Source of the DNA: CAIWHR01 sp963830485
Lineage (GTDB): Bacteria; Pseudomonadota; Gammaproteobacteria; Burkholderiales; Casimicrobiaceae
NCBI GenBank assembly: GCA_963830485.1
Contig: CAWHNE010000004.1
Span: forward strand, 1-64,000
Direction: 5' to 3'
Length of the DNA stretch: 64,000 nucleotides
The translations under genes and the position numbers were made by a program. The stretch's first letter is position 1; every line of letters starts with the position of its first letter. The notes below the pieces were generated by a model. The model did no database searches. It saw nothing but the letters and a program-made list of their open reading frames with translations, and was not told the DNA's origin. Positions 46,877 through 56,079 of this stretch are shown piece by piece.

Positions 46877-48982
46877 ATGCTTCGCCCGACCGATTTGCGG
46901 CAGCCTTCGCCCACCGCGCGCCCCGCGGGCCGGACGTGCGCGCGGATCTCGTGCGCCGTGCTTGCGGTCGCGCTCCTCGCCCTGTCAACCCCCACGCTGT
47001 CTGCCGGCGGTGACAGCGAATCGGCCCGGCGCGCGAACGAAATCGAGGCGTACCTTCTCGGACACCCCAAGCGGGCGCTCGCTGAAATCGCCGCTCTCCT
47101 CCCTCGCGCCGACGCGACCCCGGCGGACCGGCGGCGGCTCCTCGCACTCCAGGGTCACGCGCTCGTGCTCGCCGGGCAGATCACCAAGGCCCAGGCGTTC
47201 GCGGATCGTATCGACGCTGAAGCACGCGCAGGTGCGGATCCGCTCGGCCGCGCCACCGCGCTGCTCGTGCGCAGCGCGGTCCAGTGGTCGATCGGCGACG
47301 CCGGAATGGCCAATGCGCTGGCGGGACAGGCGCGGACCCTTCTGCAGGGCACGGACGAGCCGTTTCTCACGCATTGGGCGTTGATGGCCGTCGGCACGAC
47401 GGCGCGCGCGCGCGGTCGACGGGACGAGGCGATGGCGGCGCTCCACGAGGCGCTCGGGCGCGCCGAGCTGCTCGACAACGCATACCGACGCTCGGACGCG
47501 CTCTACCAGCTCTCGATCCTGCACCTCGATCTGAAACAGGGCAGCCGTGCGCTCGAAGCGAGTCTCGAGGCTTGGAAGTCGGCGGAGGCCTCGGGCAGCG
47601 TTTATGCAATGGTCAACGCACGGATGGCCGAATCGTACGCGCTCGAGCTGCTCGAGCGCCCGGAGCGCGAACTCGCGGCGATGGAGGAGGCTCTCGCGAT
47701 CGCCCGGAAGGCACAGTCGAGGATCGCCGAATCACGCGCGCTCGTGAACCTGTCCGACATCATGCTGCGGCGGCACCGCTACAAGGAGGCGCTTGATCTC
47801 GCACGCAGCTCGCAGGATCTCGCCGGCGCCCTCGGCGATGTCTCGCTCACGTCGACGTCGAAGGCCAACATGGGCTTTGCGCTTTTCGGCCTGGGACGCG
47901 TCGCCGAGGGCAAGCGGCTCACCGACGAGGCACTCGCCGGATACGAGCGAACCGGCGCCACAGCCGAGATCGCGGGACTACTGGGCGAATACGGCCAATA
48001 CCTCGAGCGAGCCGGCGACCACAAGACCGCGCTCGCCCTGTTCCACCGCGAGCGAAAGCTGAACGACGAGATCGCGCATACGGCGCACGAGCGCGTCGTG
48101 CTGGAACTCCAGGAGAAATACGAGTCGGACAAGCGGCAGCGCGAGATCGAGCTCCTGAACCGCGACAACGACCTCAAGTCGGCCGAGCTGCGCACGTGGT
48201 GGCTGCTCGCCTTCGCGTTCGGCGCGTCGTTCCTCGTCGTCGTCGCGCTCCACCGGAAGCTCCGCGCGACCAACCGCCTGCTCGGGGAGAAGAACCGCGA
48301 GCTTTCCTTCCAGAGCAGCCGCGATCCGCTGACCGCGCTCTACAACCGCCGCTTCTTCCAGGACTTTATCGGCGACGCCGAGGTGCGCGGCGAGCGCCGC
48401 CGCTCGGACGGCCGGACGACCGAGGCCCTGCTCCTGATCGACCTCGACCACTTCAAGGAAATCAACGACCGCTACGGCCATGCGGCCGGAGACGCGGTGC
48501 TCGTCGATGTCGCGGCGCGCTTGCGCGACACGCTGCGCGAGACCGACATGATCGTGCGCTGGGGCGGCGAGGAGTTCCTCGTCTATGTTGCGGCGACGCA
48601 GGTCGGCCGGCTCGACGAGATCGCCGCGCGGATCATGGACGCTGTCGCGTCCGAGCCGTTCGTTCACCAGGGCAAGCGGATTCCGATCACGGCTTCGGTC
48701 GGCTTCGTCCCGATGCCGCTGCCGCCGCGCGAGGACCCGTTGCCGTGGGAGCGCGCGATCGCCCTCGCCGACATGGCGCTCTACCTGGCCAAGGTCCACG
48801 GCCGCAACCGCGGCTACGGCATTCGCGAGCTTGCGAACGCCGACAACGACACGCTCGCGGCCGTCGAGCGCGACCTCGAGACCGCGTGGCGTGACGGGCG
48901 GGTCGACCTCTACGTACTGGGCGACGGGGAGGCCATGCGACTGCCGGCGGCGGAAGGCACGGTCGTGGCGCTACGCCACTGA
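46877..48982 (+). CDS. TPR-repeat diguanylate cyclase
   Basis: About 701 residues. A signal or anchor segment (ISCAVLAVALLALSTPTLSAGG) precedes a long region of TPR-like helices (residues about 50-400), a coiled coil (ERVVLELQEKYESDKRQREIELLN), one transmembrane helix (WWLLAFAFGASFLVVVAL, 441-458) and a C-terminal GGDEF domain. The active site reads GGEEF (563-567) with RETD five residues before it, so a product-inhibition site is present. The layout implies a periplasmic TPR sensor controlling cytoplasmic c-di-GMP synthesis. In-frame starts exist at 46802 and 46877; I chose the latter. Confidence 0.9.
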   Translation: MLRPTDLRQPSPTARPAGRTCARISCAVLAVALLALSTPTLSAGGDSESARRANEIEAYLLGHPKRALAEIAALLPRADATPADRRRLLALQGHALVLAGQITKAQAFADRIDAEARAGADPLGRATALLVRSAVQWSIGDAGMANALAGQARTLLQGTDEPFLTHWALMAVGTTARARGRRDEAMAALHEALGRAELLDNAYRRSDALYQLSILHLDLKQGSRALEASLEAWKSAEASGSVYAMVNARMAESYALELLERPERELAAMEEALAIARKAQSRIAESRALVNLSDIMLRRHRYKEALDLARSSQDLAGALGDVSLTSTSKANMGFALFGLGRVAEGKRLTDEALAGYERTGATAEIAGLLGEYGQYLERAGDHKTALALFHRERKLNDEIAHTAHERVVLELQEKYESDKRQREIELLNRDNDLKSAELRTWWLLAFAFGASFLVVVALHRKLRATNRLLGEKNRELSFQSSRDPLTALYNRRFFQDFIGDAEVRGERRRSDGRTTEALLLIDLDHFKEINDRYGHAAGDAVLVDVAARLRDTLRETDMIVRWGGEEFLVYVAATQVGRLDEIAARIMDAVASEPFVHQGKRIPITASVGFVPMPLPPREDPLPWERAIALADMALYLAKVHGRNRGYGIRELANADNDTLAAVERDLETAWRDGRVDLYVLGDGEAMRLPAAEGTVVALRH

Positions 48983-48995
48983 CGTCTAAGCGACG

Positions 48996-50234
48996 TCAGC
49001 CAGGCCGGCCGTCGGCCCGCGGGCGCCAGTACACGGGGGCGTACCTCGCGCCCCAAACCACGAAGCACGCGGACCACGCCAGCGCGGCGGCGGCGATCGC
49101 GACGTAACCGGGCATCAGTTCGGCTGCGACGCGGAGCAGCGCAGCCGCCTGCAGGAGCTGGAACAGGCGCCAGGTGACGGTATCGGCGGCGAGCACGCGT
49201 CCCGCGTGCCCGCAGGTGACGCGCGTCACCATCGCGAGCAAGACCGATGCCGTGAAGCCGATCGTCAGCGCGTGCAGCGGCGCGAGACCGAGCCCCACTC
49301 CGCCGAAGCGCAGCGAAAGCGAGCTCGCGCCGGCCAGCAGGAAGCCGAGTCCGTACCAAATGAAGCCCAGATGCAGCATCGCGAGCAGGCGGTTCGAGAG
49401 GCTCTGCACGAGGCCCCAGCGGAACGTGAGCCACAGCGTCAGCGCGGCCGTCGGCAGGTCGACGCACCACGTCCATGCGTCCTGCCCCGCGCCTGCGAGC
49501 GCCGCATGTGCGATAGGCGTTGCGACCAGCACGAACAAGAGCCACCACGGCCGGAACGCGGTGACAAACGGCAGCGCGCCCGACGTGAAGAACGGGATCA
49601 TCCGGTGGCAAACCACGACGAAGACCGGGATCAGGAAGCACCACACGGCGGTGCCACGGATCCACGCGTGCGCAGCCGGTCCCAAGACCGCGAAGGCGGC
49701 GGGCGCGCTCGCGCCGATCGCGAGCGCCGCGAGCACCAGCGTCGCATGGACCTTGTCCGGCGCGGGGCTGGCGCGGACCAGCCGGAAGAAGCGATCGAGA
49801 AGCAGCAGCCAGCCACCGGCGTAAAGCGCCGCGGCGGCGCGCAGCGCAAGCGGATGCGCGTCGGCCACTTGCAGCGGAACGAGCGCAAGCGCGCCCGCCG
49901 CGGCGACGAGGCCACCCGTCCGCCACGCTGCAGGGACGGCTGGCGGCATGCCGAGCCACCGCGGGCCCGCAGTGAACAGGAAACCGAACATGAAGAACGG
50001 TGCGAATCCCGTCGTCATCAACAACGCGTGCAGCGTCGGATCGGGCATCGCGGACGCGGGCCCGGGGATCGCGTGCGATGCGCGCGCGACCAGCACCCAC
50101 GTCCACCACAGCGAAACGAGCGCGAGCGCGCAGACGCCCGTTAGGAAGAAAAACCGGTGCGGCGCACTGAACACGAGCGCGGCCGAACCGGCGGACCGCG
50201 CGCGCGGCGCGACGGCAATCGCCGGAGACTCCAT
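48996..50234 (-). CDS. nnrS: NnrS family membrane protein
   Basis: A 412-residue polytopic membrane protein with about 12 hydrophobic helices. Family features include GFAPFFMFGFLFTAGPRWLG near the second helix, VVVCHRMIPFF, and HALTIGFTASVLLAMVTRVTCGHAGR. NnrS proteins contain haem and copper and protect against nitric-oxide stress; NnrR-type regulators commonly control them. Its start abuts the stop of the upstream monooxygenase gene, implying one operon under the dyad at 51503-51516. Confidence 0.93.
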   Translation of the reverse strand: MESPAIAVAPRARSAGSAALVFSAPHRFFFLTGVCALALVSLWWTWVLVARASHAIPGPASAMPDPTLHALLMTTGFAPFFMFGFLFTAGPRWLGMPPAVPAAWRTGGLVAAAGALALVPLQVADAHPLALRAAAALYAGGWLLLLDRFFRLVRASPAPDKVHATLVLAALAIGASAPAAFAVLGPAAHAWIRGTAVWCFLIPVFVVVCHRMIPFFTSGALPFVTAFRPWWLLFVLVATPIAHAALAGAGQDAWTWCVDLPTAALTLWLTFRWGLVQSLSNRLLAMLHLGFIWYGLGFLLAGASSLSLRFGGVGLGLAPLHALTIGFTASVLLAMVTRVTCGHAGRVLAADTVTWRLFQLLQAAALLRVAAELMPGYVAIAAAALAWSACFVVWGARYAPVYWRPRADGRPG

Positions 50235-51428
50235 TCAGGCAGCGCTTGCCTGCGCCGGGTCGCAACCGGTCAGCAGGTATGTGATCAGGTCGCGCACGGG
50301 GCGAATCTCGCTGCCGAACGGAAGCGCCGCGGCGCCGCGGAAGAAGAGCCCCTTCGCAACGTCGCCGCGCAACGCCGCGGCGAGCTGCGTGTCGATGCAG
50401 AATTGACCAATCTTGGCGACACCATCGCGCAGGCCGCACTGGATCAGGCAATCCCATTTGAGCGAGCAGCGTGACTTCCGCCGGGCCGCGGCCGCGAGCT
50501 TCGGCAGGTAGCGGAGATAGGTCTCGAGCCACGGCGTGCGCACGGCGCGCGCCGGCAGCCCGGCCACGCTCATGAACTCGACGATGTCCTCGGGTTTCGC
50601 CCCCGCGAGGACGCGCTTGAACGCGATATCGGCATCGCCTTCTTCCGTGACCGCGAACGCAGTCCCGAGCTGCACGGCCGCGGCGCCCAGCGAGAAGAGC
50701 TCGCGGATCCGCGCGTGCGTGTTGATGCCGCCCGCGGGAATCAGCGGAATCGCGTCGGCCGCGATGCCCTCCGCGCGGAAGTACGCGTGGACTTCGGGCA
50801 GGACACGCTCGAAATCGAAGCGCGGATCGGCGAGATCCTCGATCTTCGCGGCGCCCAGGTGCCCGCCCGCGTAGCGCGGGTGCTCGATCACGATCGCGTC
50901 GGGCACGCGGCCCTTGCGCGCCCACTTCTTGATGACGAGCTGGATGCCGCGCGCGTCGGACAGGAGCGGGATGAGCGCGACGTCGGGATGCTCGGCGGCG
51001 AGGTCGGGCAGATCGAGCGGCAGTCCCGCTCCCATCACGATCGCGTCGACCCCGCTCGCGCATGCCTGGCGCACCGCCGACGCGTAATCGCTGACGGCAC
51101 GCATGATGTTGACGGCGACGATTCCCTTGCCGCCGGCGAGCACCTTCGCGCCGCGGATCTCGCGGTCGAGCGCGGTCATGTTGGCGGCCGTCACCGCGGC
51201 CTTGTCAGCGCGCGCGCTCTGCGTCATCAAGTCCGGATGATGTCGGCGCAGATCGATGCTCGCGATCGTGCCGACGGCACCCAGGCTCGCGACGGTGCCC
51301 GCGAGGCGGTGCGCGGAAATGCCGACCCCCATCCCGCCCTGCACGATCGGCAGCGCACGACGCCCGCGAATCACGAGCGGCGGAAAGTCACGCGTCGCGA
51401 CAGGAAGTGCGATGCATTCGGTCGTCAA
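50235..51428 (-). CDS. Nitronate monooxygenase-like FMN protein
   Basis: About 397 residues. A TIM-barrel flavoprotein with PIVQGGMGVGISAHRLAGTVASLGAVGTI, DAIVIEHPRYAGGHLGA, IPAGGINTHARIRELFSLGAAAVQLGTAF and a Cys-rich C-terminal part. Related to 2-nitropropane dioxygenase. TTG 51428 is chosen because the product (MTTECIALPV...PPLVIRG) matches the usual family start; longer forms would begin inside the regulatory dyad. The stop touches the nnrS start, so it may act on nitro-compounds arising during nitrosative stress, which is inference from context. Confidence 0.85.
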   Translation of the reverse strand: MTTECIALPVATRDFPPLVIRGRRALPIVQGGMGVGISAHRLAGTVASLGAVGTIASIDLRRHHPDLMTQSARADKAAVTAANMTALDREIRGAKVLAGGKGIVAVNIMRAVSDYASAVRQACASGVDAIVMGAGLPLDLPDLAAEHPDVALIPLLSDARGIQLVIKKWARKGRVPDAIVIEHPRYAGGHLGAAKIEDLADPRFDFERVLPEVHAYFRAEGIAADAIPLIPAGGINTHARIRELFSLGAAAVQLGTAFAVTEEGDADIAFKRVLAGAKPEDIVEFMSVAGLPARAVRTPWLETYLRYLPKLAAAARRKSRCSLKWDCLIQCGLRDGVAKIGQFCIDTQLAAALRGDVAKGLFFRGAAALPFGSEIRPVRDLITYLLTGCDPAQASAA

Positions 51429-51474
51429 TGGTCGGGCAGCCGCGCGGCGTCGTTTGGCCACGAGTGATCCCGCG

Positions 51475-51516
51475 AGGGTAGTCCTCGCCGGCGCCCGCGT
51501 CCTTGACACGTGTCAA
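51475..51516 (-). promoter_or_regulatory. FNR/NnrR-type operator and promoter of the monooxygenase-nnrS operon
   Basis: The perfect 14-base dyad TTGACACGTGTCAA (51503-51516) has the TTGAC-N4-GTCAA form used by Crp/Fnr-family regulators. A -10-like TACCCT on the minus strand (51480-51475) puts the transcript start near 51468, exactly 41.5 bases from the dyad centre, the classic class II activator spacing. Confidence 0.65.
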
Positions 51517-51548
51517 TCGATGCTCGGGGCCGCCGCAGGTCGCCATCG

Positions 51549-51557
51549 TGCTAATAT
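51549..51557 (+). promoter_or_regulatory. Extended -10 promoter of argF
   Basis: TGCTAATAT, an extended -10 element, 52 bases before the argF ATG. No -35 is evident. Confidence 0.4.
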
Positions 51558-51609
51558 GTTGATTTGACAGGATTCCGCCACTCCCGACGGCGGCATCCGG
51601 CTCCCCGCC

Positions 51610-52539
51610 ATGCTCCCCGCCCCACCCCGGCACTTCCTCCAGTTTCGCGATTTCTCGCAGGAGGAGTTCGATCACCTGTTCGCACGCACGCGGTGGATCA
51701 AAGAGCGGTTCAAGCGCTACGAGATCTACCAGCCGCTGCGCGACCGAACGCTCGCGATGGTGTTCGAGAAGGCATCGACTCGAACGCGGGTCTCGTTCGA
51801 GGCGGGGATGAACCAGCTGGGCGGCATCGCGATCAACCTGAACCGCGGCGATACGCAACTCTCGCGCGGCGAGCCGATCGAGGACGTCGCACGCGTGATT
51901 TCGCGGATGGTCGACGTCGTGATGATCCGCACCTTCGAGCAGGCGATCATTGAACGCTTCGCCGCACACTCGCGCGTCCCGGTGATCAACGGTCTCACCA
52001 ACGAGTACCACCCCTGTCAGATCCTCGCGGACATCTACACGTACGTCGAGCATCGCGGCTCCATCGCAGGTCGCACCGTCGCGTGGATCGGGGACGCCAA
52101 CAACATGTGCTACACGTGGCTGCAGGCAGCGGCGCTCCTCGACTTCGAGGTCCGCGTCGCCGCGCCGGCTGGATATGCCGTCGATCGCATGCGCGTCGGT
52201 CCGGAGGCGGCCGCGCATTTCGTCGCCTGCGACGTTCCTCCCGACGCCTGCCGCGGCGCCGACCTCGTGACCACCGACGTGTGGACCAGCATGGGGTTCG
52301 AGGCGGAGAACGAGGCACGCAAGCGCGCGTTCACCGACTGGCGCGTCGACGCCGCGATGATGCGCGAGGCCAAACCCGATGCGCTGTTCATGCACTGCCT
52401 GCCGGCGCACCGCGGCGAGGAGGTGACCGCCGAGGTGATCGACGGTCCGCAGAGCGTCGTCTGGGACGAGGCCGAGAACCGGATGCATGCGCAGAAGGCG
52501 CTGCTCGAGTATCTCGTTTGCGGACGCGTGAACCCTTGA
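51610..52539 (+). CDS. argF: Ornithine carbamoyltransferase
   Basis: It joins carbamoyl phosphate to ornithine to give citrulline. The protein has 309 residues. The carbamoyl-phosphate loop is FEKASTRTRVSFE, with NEYHPCQILADI, the ornithine site DVWTSMG and the catalytic FMHCLPAHRGEEV. With argG 1.4 kb away and carAB in the same window, most late steps of arginine synthesis are represented. Confidence 0.97.
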   Translation: MLPAPPRHFLQFRDFSQEEFDHLFARTRWIKERFKRYEIYQPLRDRTLAMVFEKASTRTRVSFEAGMNQLGGIAINLNRGDTQLSRGEPIEDVARVISRMVDVVMIRTFEQAIIERFAAHSRVPVINGLTNEYHPCQILADIYTYVEHRGSIAGRTVAWIGDANNMCYTWLQAAALLDFEVRVAAPAGYAVDRMRVGPEAAAHFVACDVPPDACRGADLVTTDVWTSMGFEAENEARKRAFTDWRVDAAMMREAKPDALFMHCLPAHRGEEVTAEVIDGPQSVVWDEAENRMHAQKALLEYLVCGRVNP

Positions 52540-52551
52540 GGAGGACCGGCG

Positions 52552-52917
52552 ATGATCGATCACATGGGACTTTCCGTCAGCAACCTGTCGAGCAGCCGCG
52601 CGTTCTACGAGGCGGCGCTCGCACCGCTCGGCTATGCGTGCATCCTGTTGTTCGACGAGGCGGCGGGCTTCGGCGTTCCGCCCAAGCCGGACTTCTGGCT
52701 CTCCGAAGGCGATCCGGGCATGCCCGCCCTGCACGTTGCCTTTCGCGCCGAGACGCGCGCGCAGGTCGATGCGTTCTACCGTGCGGCGATCGCCGCGGGA
52801 GGCCGCGACAACGGCGGACCGGGCCTGCGGGCGCACTACCATCCCAACTACTACGGCGCGTTCGTGCTCGATCCGGACGGTCACAACATCGAGGCCGTGT
52901 GCCATGCGCCTGCCTAA
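52552..52917 (+). CDS. VOC-family (glyoxalase/bleomycin-resistance fold) protein
   Basis: 121 residues with the paired beta-alpha-beta-beta-beta fold: MIDHMGLSVSNLSSSRAFYEAALAPLGY at the start and HYHPNYYGAFVLDPDGHNIEAVCH at the end. Metal-ligand candidates are the N-terminal His and the C-terminal Glu. GAGGAGG lies upstream of the ATG, 12 bp after argF. Substrate unknown. The end overlaps the next gene by 14 bp. Confidence 0.9.
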   Translation: MIDHMGLSVSNLSSSRAFYEAALAPLGYACILLFDEAAGFGVPPKPDFWLSEGDPGMPALHVAFRAETRAQVDAFYRAAIAAGGRDNGGPGLRAHYHPNYYGAFVLDPDGHNIEAVCHAPA

Positions 52918-53866
52918 GCTCCTCGTCGTCGTCGCCGCATTGTGCGCGAGTGTCTCCGCGGTCGCGCAGACCTGGCCCGACAAGCCGATCAAGTTCGTCG
53001 TCGCTGCGGGTCCCGGCAGCTCGCTCGACACGCTCGCGCGCGTGATCGGTGACAAGTTGAAGGACCGGCTCGGGCAACCGATCGTCGTCGAGAACAAGCC
53101 CGCGGCGGGCGGCACGGTCGCGACGACCGAAGTGGCGAAGGCAGCGCCCGACGGCTACACGATGCTGCTCGGGTTCAACGGGCCGCTGGCGTTCGGCCCG
53201 CTGCTGCAGAAGCTGCCCTACGACGTACAGAAGGACTTGGCGCCGGTGATCATCACGTCGAGCCAGCCCAACGTGCTCGCCGTCAACGCGACGCTGCCCG
53301 TGAATTCGCTCGCGGAACTCGTTGCCTACGCGAAGGCGAATCCGGGGAAGCTCAGCTACGCGTCGGTCGGCAACGGCAGCTCGTCGCACCTCAACATGGA
53401 GCTGCTCAAGGCGATGGCAGGAATCGACGCCGTCCATGTGCCGTTCAATGGCTCGCCGCCGGCCGTCACCGCGACCGTCCAGGGCGAAACGCAGATGATG
53501 TTCGCGGTGATGCAGCCGCTGCAGCCGCAGATCCAGGCGGGCAAGCTCCGCGCGATCGCGGTCACCACGGCGAAGCGATTTCCGCTGCTGCCCGACATCC
53601 CGTCGATCGCCGAATCGGGCTACCCGGGGTTTGAAGCGCTCGCGTGGAACGGGATCATGGTGCCCGCCGGCACGCCGAAGCCGGTGATCGCGAAGCTCAA
53701 CACCGAGATCAACGCGATCCTGAAGCTGCCCGACGTCGCGCAGAAGATGAACGCGCAGGGCTTCGACCTGATCGGCGGCACACCGGAGGACCTGGGCGCG
53801 CTGATCCGGCGCGAAACCGACACCTGGGCGCCGGTGATCCGGAAGGTGGGACTCAAGGTCGACTGA
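52904..53866 (+). CDS. Bug/TctC-family periplasmic solute-binding protein
   Basis: 320 residues with signal peptide MRLPKLLVVVAALCASVSAVAQ. The Bug core begins WPDKPIKFVVAAGPGSSLDTLARVIGDKL and includes VENKPAAGGTVATTEVAKAAPDGYTMLLG and HVPFNGSPPAVTA. This family is greatly expanded in betaproteobacteria and binds carboxylates or similar ligands. No TctA/TctB membrane partners are nearby, so it may be an orphan receptor. The ATG lies inside the VOC gene, giving a 14-bp overlap. Confidence 0.93.
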   Translation: MRLPKLLVVVAALCASVSAVAQTWPDKPIKFVVAAGPGSSLDTLARVIGDKLKDRLGQPIVVENKPAAGGTVATTEVAKAAPDGYTMLLGFNGPLAFGPLLQKLPYDVQKDLAPVIITSSQPNVLAVNATLPVNSLAELVAYAKANPGKLSYASVGNGSSSHLNMELLKAMAGIDAVHVPFNGSPPAVTATVQGETQMMFAVMQPLQPQIQAGKLRAIAVTTAKRFPLLPDIPSIAESGYPGFEALAWNGIMVPAGTPKPVIAKLNTEINAILKLPDVAQKMNAQGFDLIGGTPEDLGALIRRETDTWAPVIRKVGLKVD

Positions 53867-53914
53867 CCGCGCCCGCCGCGACCTCCGAACCTTGATCTTG
53901 GATCGCAAGACCGA

Positions 53915-53997
53915 GGAGTCGGCCGCTTGCGTCGACTCGCGTTCGCTCGCTCCCCCTTGCCTTCGGCCGGGGCCCCGGCTCGCCGCTCGCGCCGCTA
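53915..53997 (-). repeat. Family-3 stop-codon repeat, copy 3
   Basis: It begins with the argG stop: TAGCGGCGCGAGCGGCGAGC, followed by CGGGGCCCCGGCCGAAGGCAAGG, the GAGCGAGCGAACGCGAG block and GCGGCCGACT. It shares the block order of the other copies and ends earlier. Confidence 0.8.
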
Positions 53998-55338
53998 CTT
54001 CGCCTTCGAATCGTCGTCGGTCAACCGCGGCAGCGGCGAGTCGGCGGCCGGCCGCAGGAGTCCCGTCTTCACGTACGTAACGAGCTTCTCGCGCGTGTCA
54101 GCGATGTCGAGGTTGCGCATCGTCAGCTGGCCGATCCGATCCTGCGGTGTGAAGAACGCGGCGCCCTTCTCCATCGTAAGCCGCTCCGGCTTGTAGGTGA
54201 GATTCGGGCTCGTCGTGTCGAGAATGGAATAGTCGTTGCCGCGGCGAAGCTCGAGGGTCACCTCGCCCGTGACGGCGCGCGCGACCCATCGCTGCGCGGT
54301 CTCGCGCAGCATCATCGCCTGCGGGTCGAACCAGCGCCCCTGGTAGAGCAGGCGCCCGAGGCGGCGGCCGTTGTCGCGGTACTGCTCGATCGTATCTTCG
54401 TTGTGGATCCCGGTGACGAGCCGCTCGTAGGCGATGTGCAGGAGTGCCATGCCCGGCGCCTCGTAGATGCCGCGGCTCTTCGCCTCGATGATCCGGTTCT
54501 CGATCTGGTCGCTCATGCCGAGCCCGTGGCGGCCGCCGATCGCATTGGCCTCCAGCATCAGCGCGACGTCGTCCGCGAACCCGATGCCGTTCAGCGCGAC
54601 CGGCCGTCCTTCCTCGAAGCGCACCGCGACCGTCTCCGCCTTGACCGCGACGTCGTCGCGCCAGAACGCGACGCCCATGATCGGCTCGACGATCCGGATC
54701 CCCTTGTCGAGGAACTCGAGGTCCTTCGCCTCGTGAGTCGCGCCGAGCAGATTCGAGTCCGTCGAATACGCCTTCTCGGTACTCATCCGGTAGCCGAAGC
54801 CGGCGCGGTTCAGGTACTCCGACATCTCCTTGCGCCCACCCAGCTCGTCGATGAATACCGCATCGAGCCACGGCTTGTAGATGCGGAGCTCCGGATTGGC
54901 GAGGAGGCCGTAGCGGTAGAAGCGCTCGATGTCGTTGCCCTTGTACGTGCTGCCGTCGCCCCAGACGTGGACGTCGTCCTCGCGCATAGCGACGACGAGC
55001 ATCGTCCCGGTGACCGCGCGGCCGACGGGGGTCGTGTTGAAGTACGGTAGTCCCGCCGTCGTCACATGGAACGCGCCCGCCTGCAGCGCGACGATCCCCT
55101 CGGCGACGAGCGCGGCGCGGCAGTCGACGAGTCGCGCGAGCTCGGCGCCGTACTCCCGCGCCTTGCGCGGAATCGCTTCGTAGTCGCTCTCGTCCGGCTG
55201 CCCGAGATTCGCGGTGTACGCGTACGGAATCGCACCCTTCGCACGCATCCAGTGCAACGCAGCGCTCGTGTCGAGGCCGCCGGAGAACGCGATGCCTACC
55301 TTCTGGCCGATGGGAAGGTCCTGCAGGATGTGCGACAT
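53995..55338 (-). CDS. argG: Argininosuccinate synthase, long (447-residue) type
   Basis: It condenses citrulline and aspartate. The ATP loop is GIAFSGGLDTSAALHWM. Other motifs are GRAVTGTMLVVAMREDDVHVWGDGSTYKGNDIERFYRYG and GRHGLGMSDQIENRIIEAKSRGIYEAPG. The 447-residue length is the E. coli class rather than the common 400-residue form. Its stop codon lies in a family-3 repeat. Confidence 0.97.
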   Translation of the reverse strand: MSHILQDLPIGQKVGIAFSGGLDTSAALHWMRAKGAIPYAYTANLGQPDESDYEAIPRKAREYGAELARLVDCRAALVAEGIVALQAGAFHVTTAGLPYFNTTPVGRAVTGTMLVVAMREDDVHVWGDGSTYKGNDIERFYRYGLLANPELRIYKPWLDAVFIDELGGRKEMSEYLNRAGFGYRMSTEKAYSTDSNLLGATHEAKDLEFLDKGIRIVEPIMGVAFWRDDVAVKAETVAVRFEEGRPVALNGIGFADDVALMLEANAIGGRHGLGMSDQIENRIIEAKSRGIYEAPGMALLHIAYERLVTGIHNEDTIEQYRDNGRRLGRLLYQGRWFDPQAMMLRETAQRWVARAVTGEVTLELRRGNDYSILDTTSPNLTYKPERLTMEKGAAFFTPQDRIGQLTMRNLDIADTREKLVTYVKTGLLRPAADSPLPRLTDDDSKAK

Positions 55339-55371
55339 GGGTCTCGACGCGGACGCGACGGGAAATGGGTT

Positions 55372-55377
55372 ATTCTA
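55372..55377 (-). promoter_or_regulatory. argG -10 box
   Basis: TAGAAT on the minus strand, 34 bases before the argG ATG. The same AT-rich patch reads TATTCT on the plus strand and could serve the CDGSH gene. No clear -35 on either strand. Confidence 0.35.
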
Positions 55378-55397
55378 TCCGAGCGACGGATCTCGCG

Positions 55398-56075
55398 ATG
55401 GCTGAATCCCGGCTCCATCGGTACGAGGCGGCTTACGCGGTCGTCACCTGGGACGCCGGCGTGTGCCGGCACGCGGCCGAATGCGTGCGCGGACTGCCGG
55501 CGGTATTCGATCCCACGGCAAAGCCCTGGATCGCCGTCGAGGGCGCGAGCTTCGATGCGCTCGCTGCGACGATCGCGCGCTGCCCCAGCGGCGCGCTACG
55601 GCTGTATCGGCCGGACGGCACGCTGGCGGTCGCGAGCGGAACATCGCGCGCCGCGCCGGCGTCCGAAACCGCCGCGACCGTGGTCAAGGTCCGTCCGGAT
55701 GGACCGAACGTTATCACCGGCGATGTCGTCGTCGCCGGCGCGAAAGCGGCGGCCGCGACTTCGCGCGTGACGGTGGTCCTGTGCCGCTGCGGCGCGTCGC
55801 GCAACAAGCCGTACTGCGACGGCACGCACACGCGGACCGGCTTTCGCGATGCGGGTCTCCTCCCCGCCGACGCCGTTGCAGGAACGCGGACGTCCGGTCG
55901 AGTCATCGTCACCCCGACCCCGAACGGCCCCCTCAAGTGCATTGGGCCGCTCGTCGTCGAGGGCGCCGACGGGCGTTTCGCGTGCGGTGATGAGACGTGG
56001 CTCTGTCGCTGCGGCCATTCGCGCACCAAGCCGTTTTGCGATGGCTCGCACAAGAAGGCCGGTTTCGTCGGTTAG
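55398..56075 (+). CDS. Three-domain Fe-S protein (Fer4_19 plus two CDGSH domains)
   Basis: 225 residues. The N-terminal 70 residues resemble a divergent mono-cluster ferredoxin domain (VCRHAAECVRGLP...RCPSGALRLYRP). Two CDGSH domains follow: C129-x-C131...C140-DGTH144 and C203-x-C205...C214-DGSH218, each with the three Cys and one His of a [2Fe-2S] NEET cluster. Likely a cytoplasmic iron, sulfur or redox protein; the function of this fusion is not established. The start at 55398 follows a GGA-like site. Confidence 0.88.
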   Translation: MAESRLHRYEAAYAVVTWDAGVCRHAAECVRGLPAVFDPTAKPWIAVEGASFDALAATIARCPSGALRLYRPDGTLAVASGTSRAAPASETAATVVKVRPDGPNVITGDVVVAGAKAAAATSRVTVVLCRCGASRNKPYCDGTHTRTGFRDAGLLPADAVAGTRTSGRVIVTPTPNGPLKCIGPLVVEGADGRFACGDETWLCRCGHSRTKPFCDGSHKKAGFVG

Positions 56076-56079
56076 CCCC

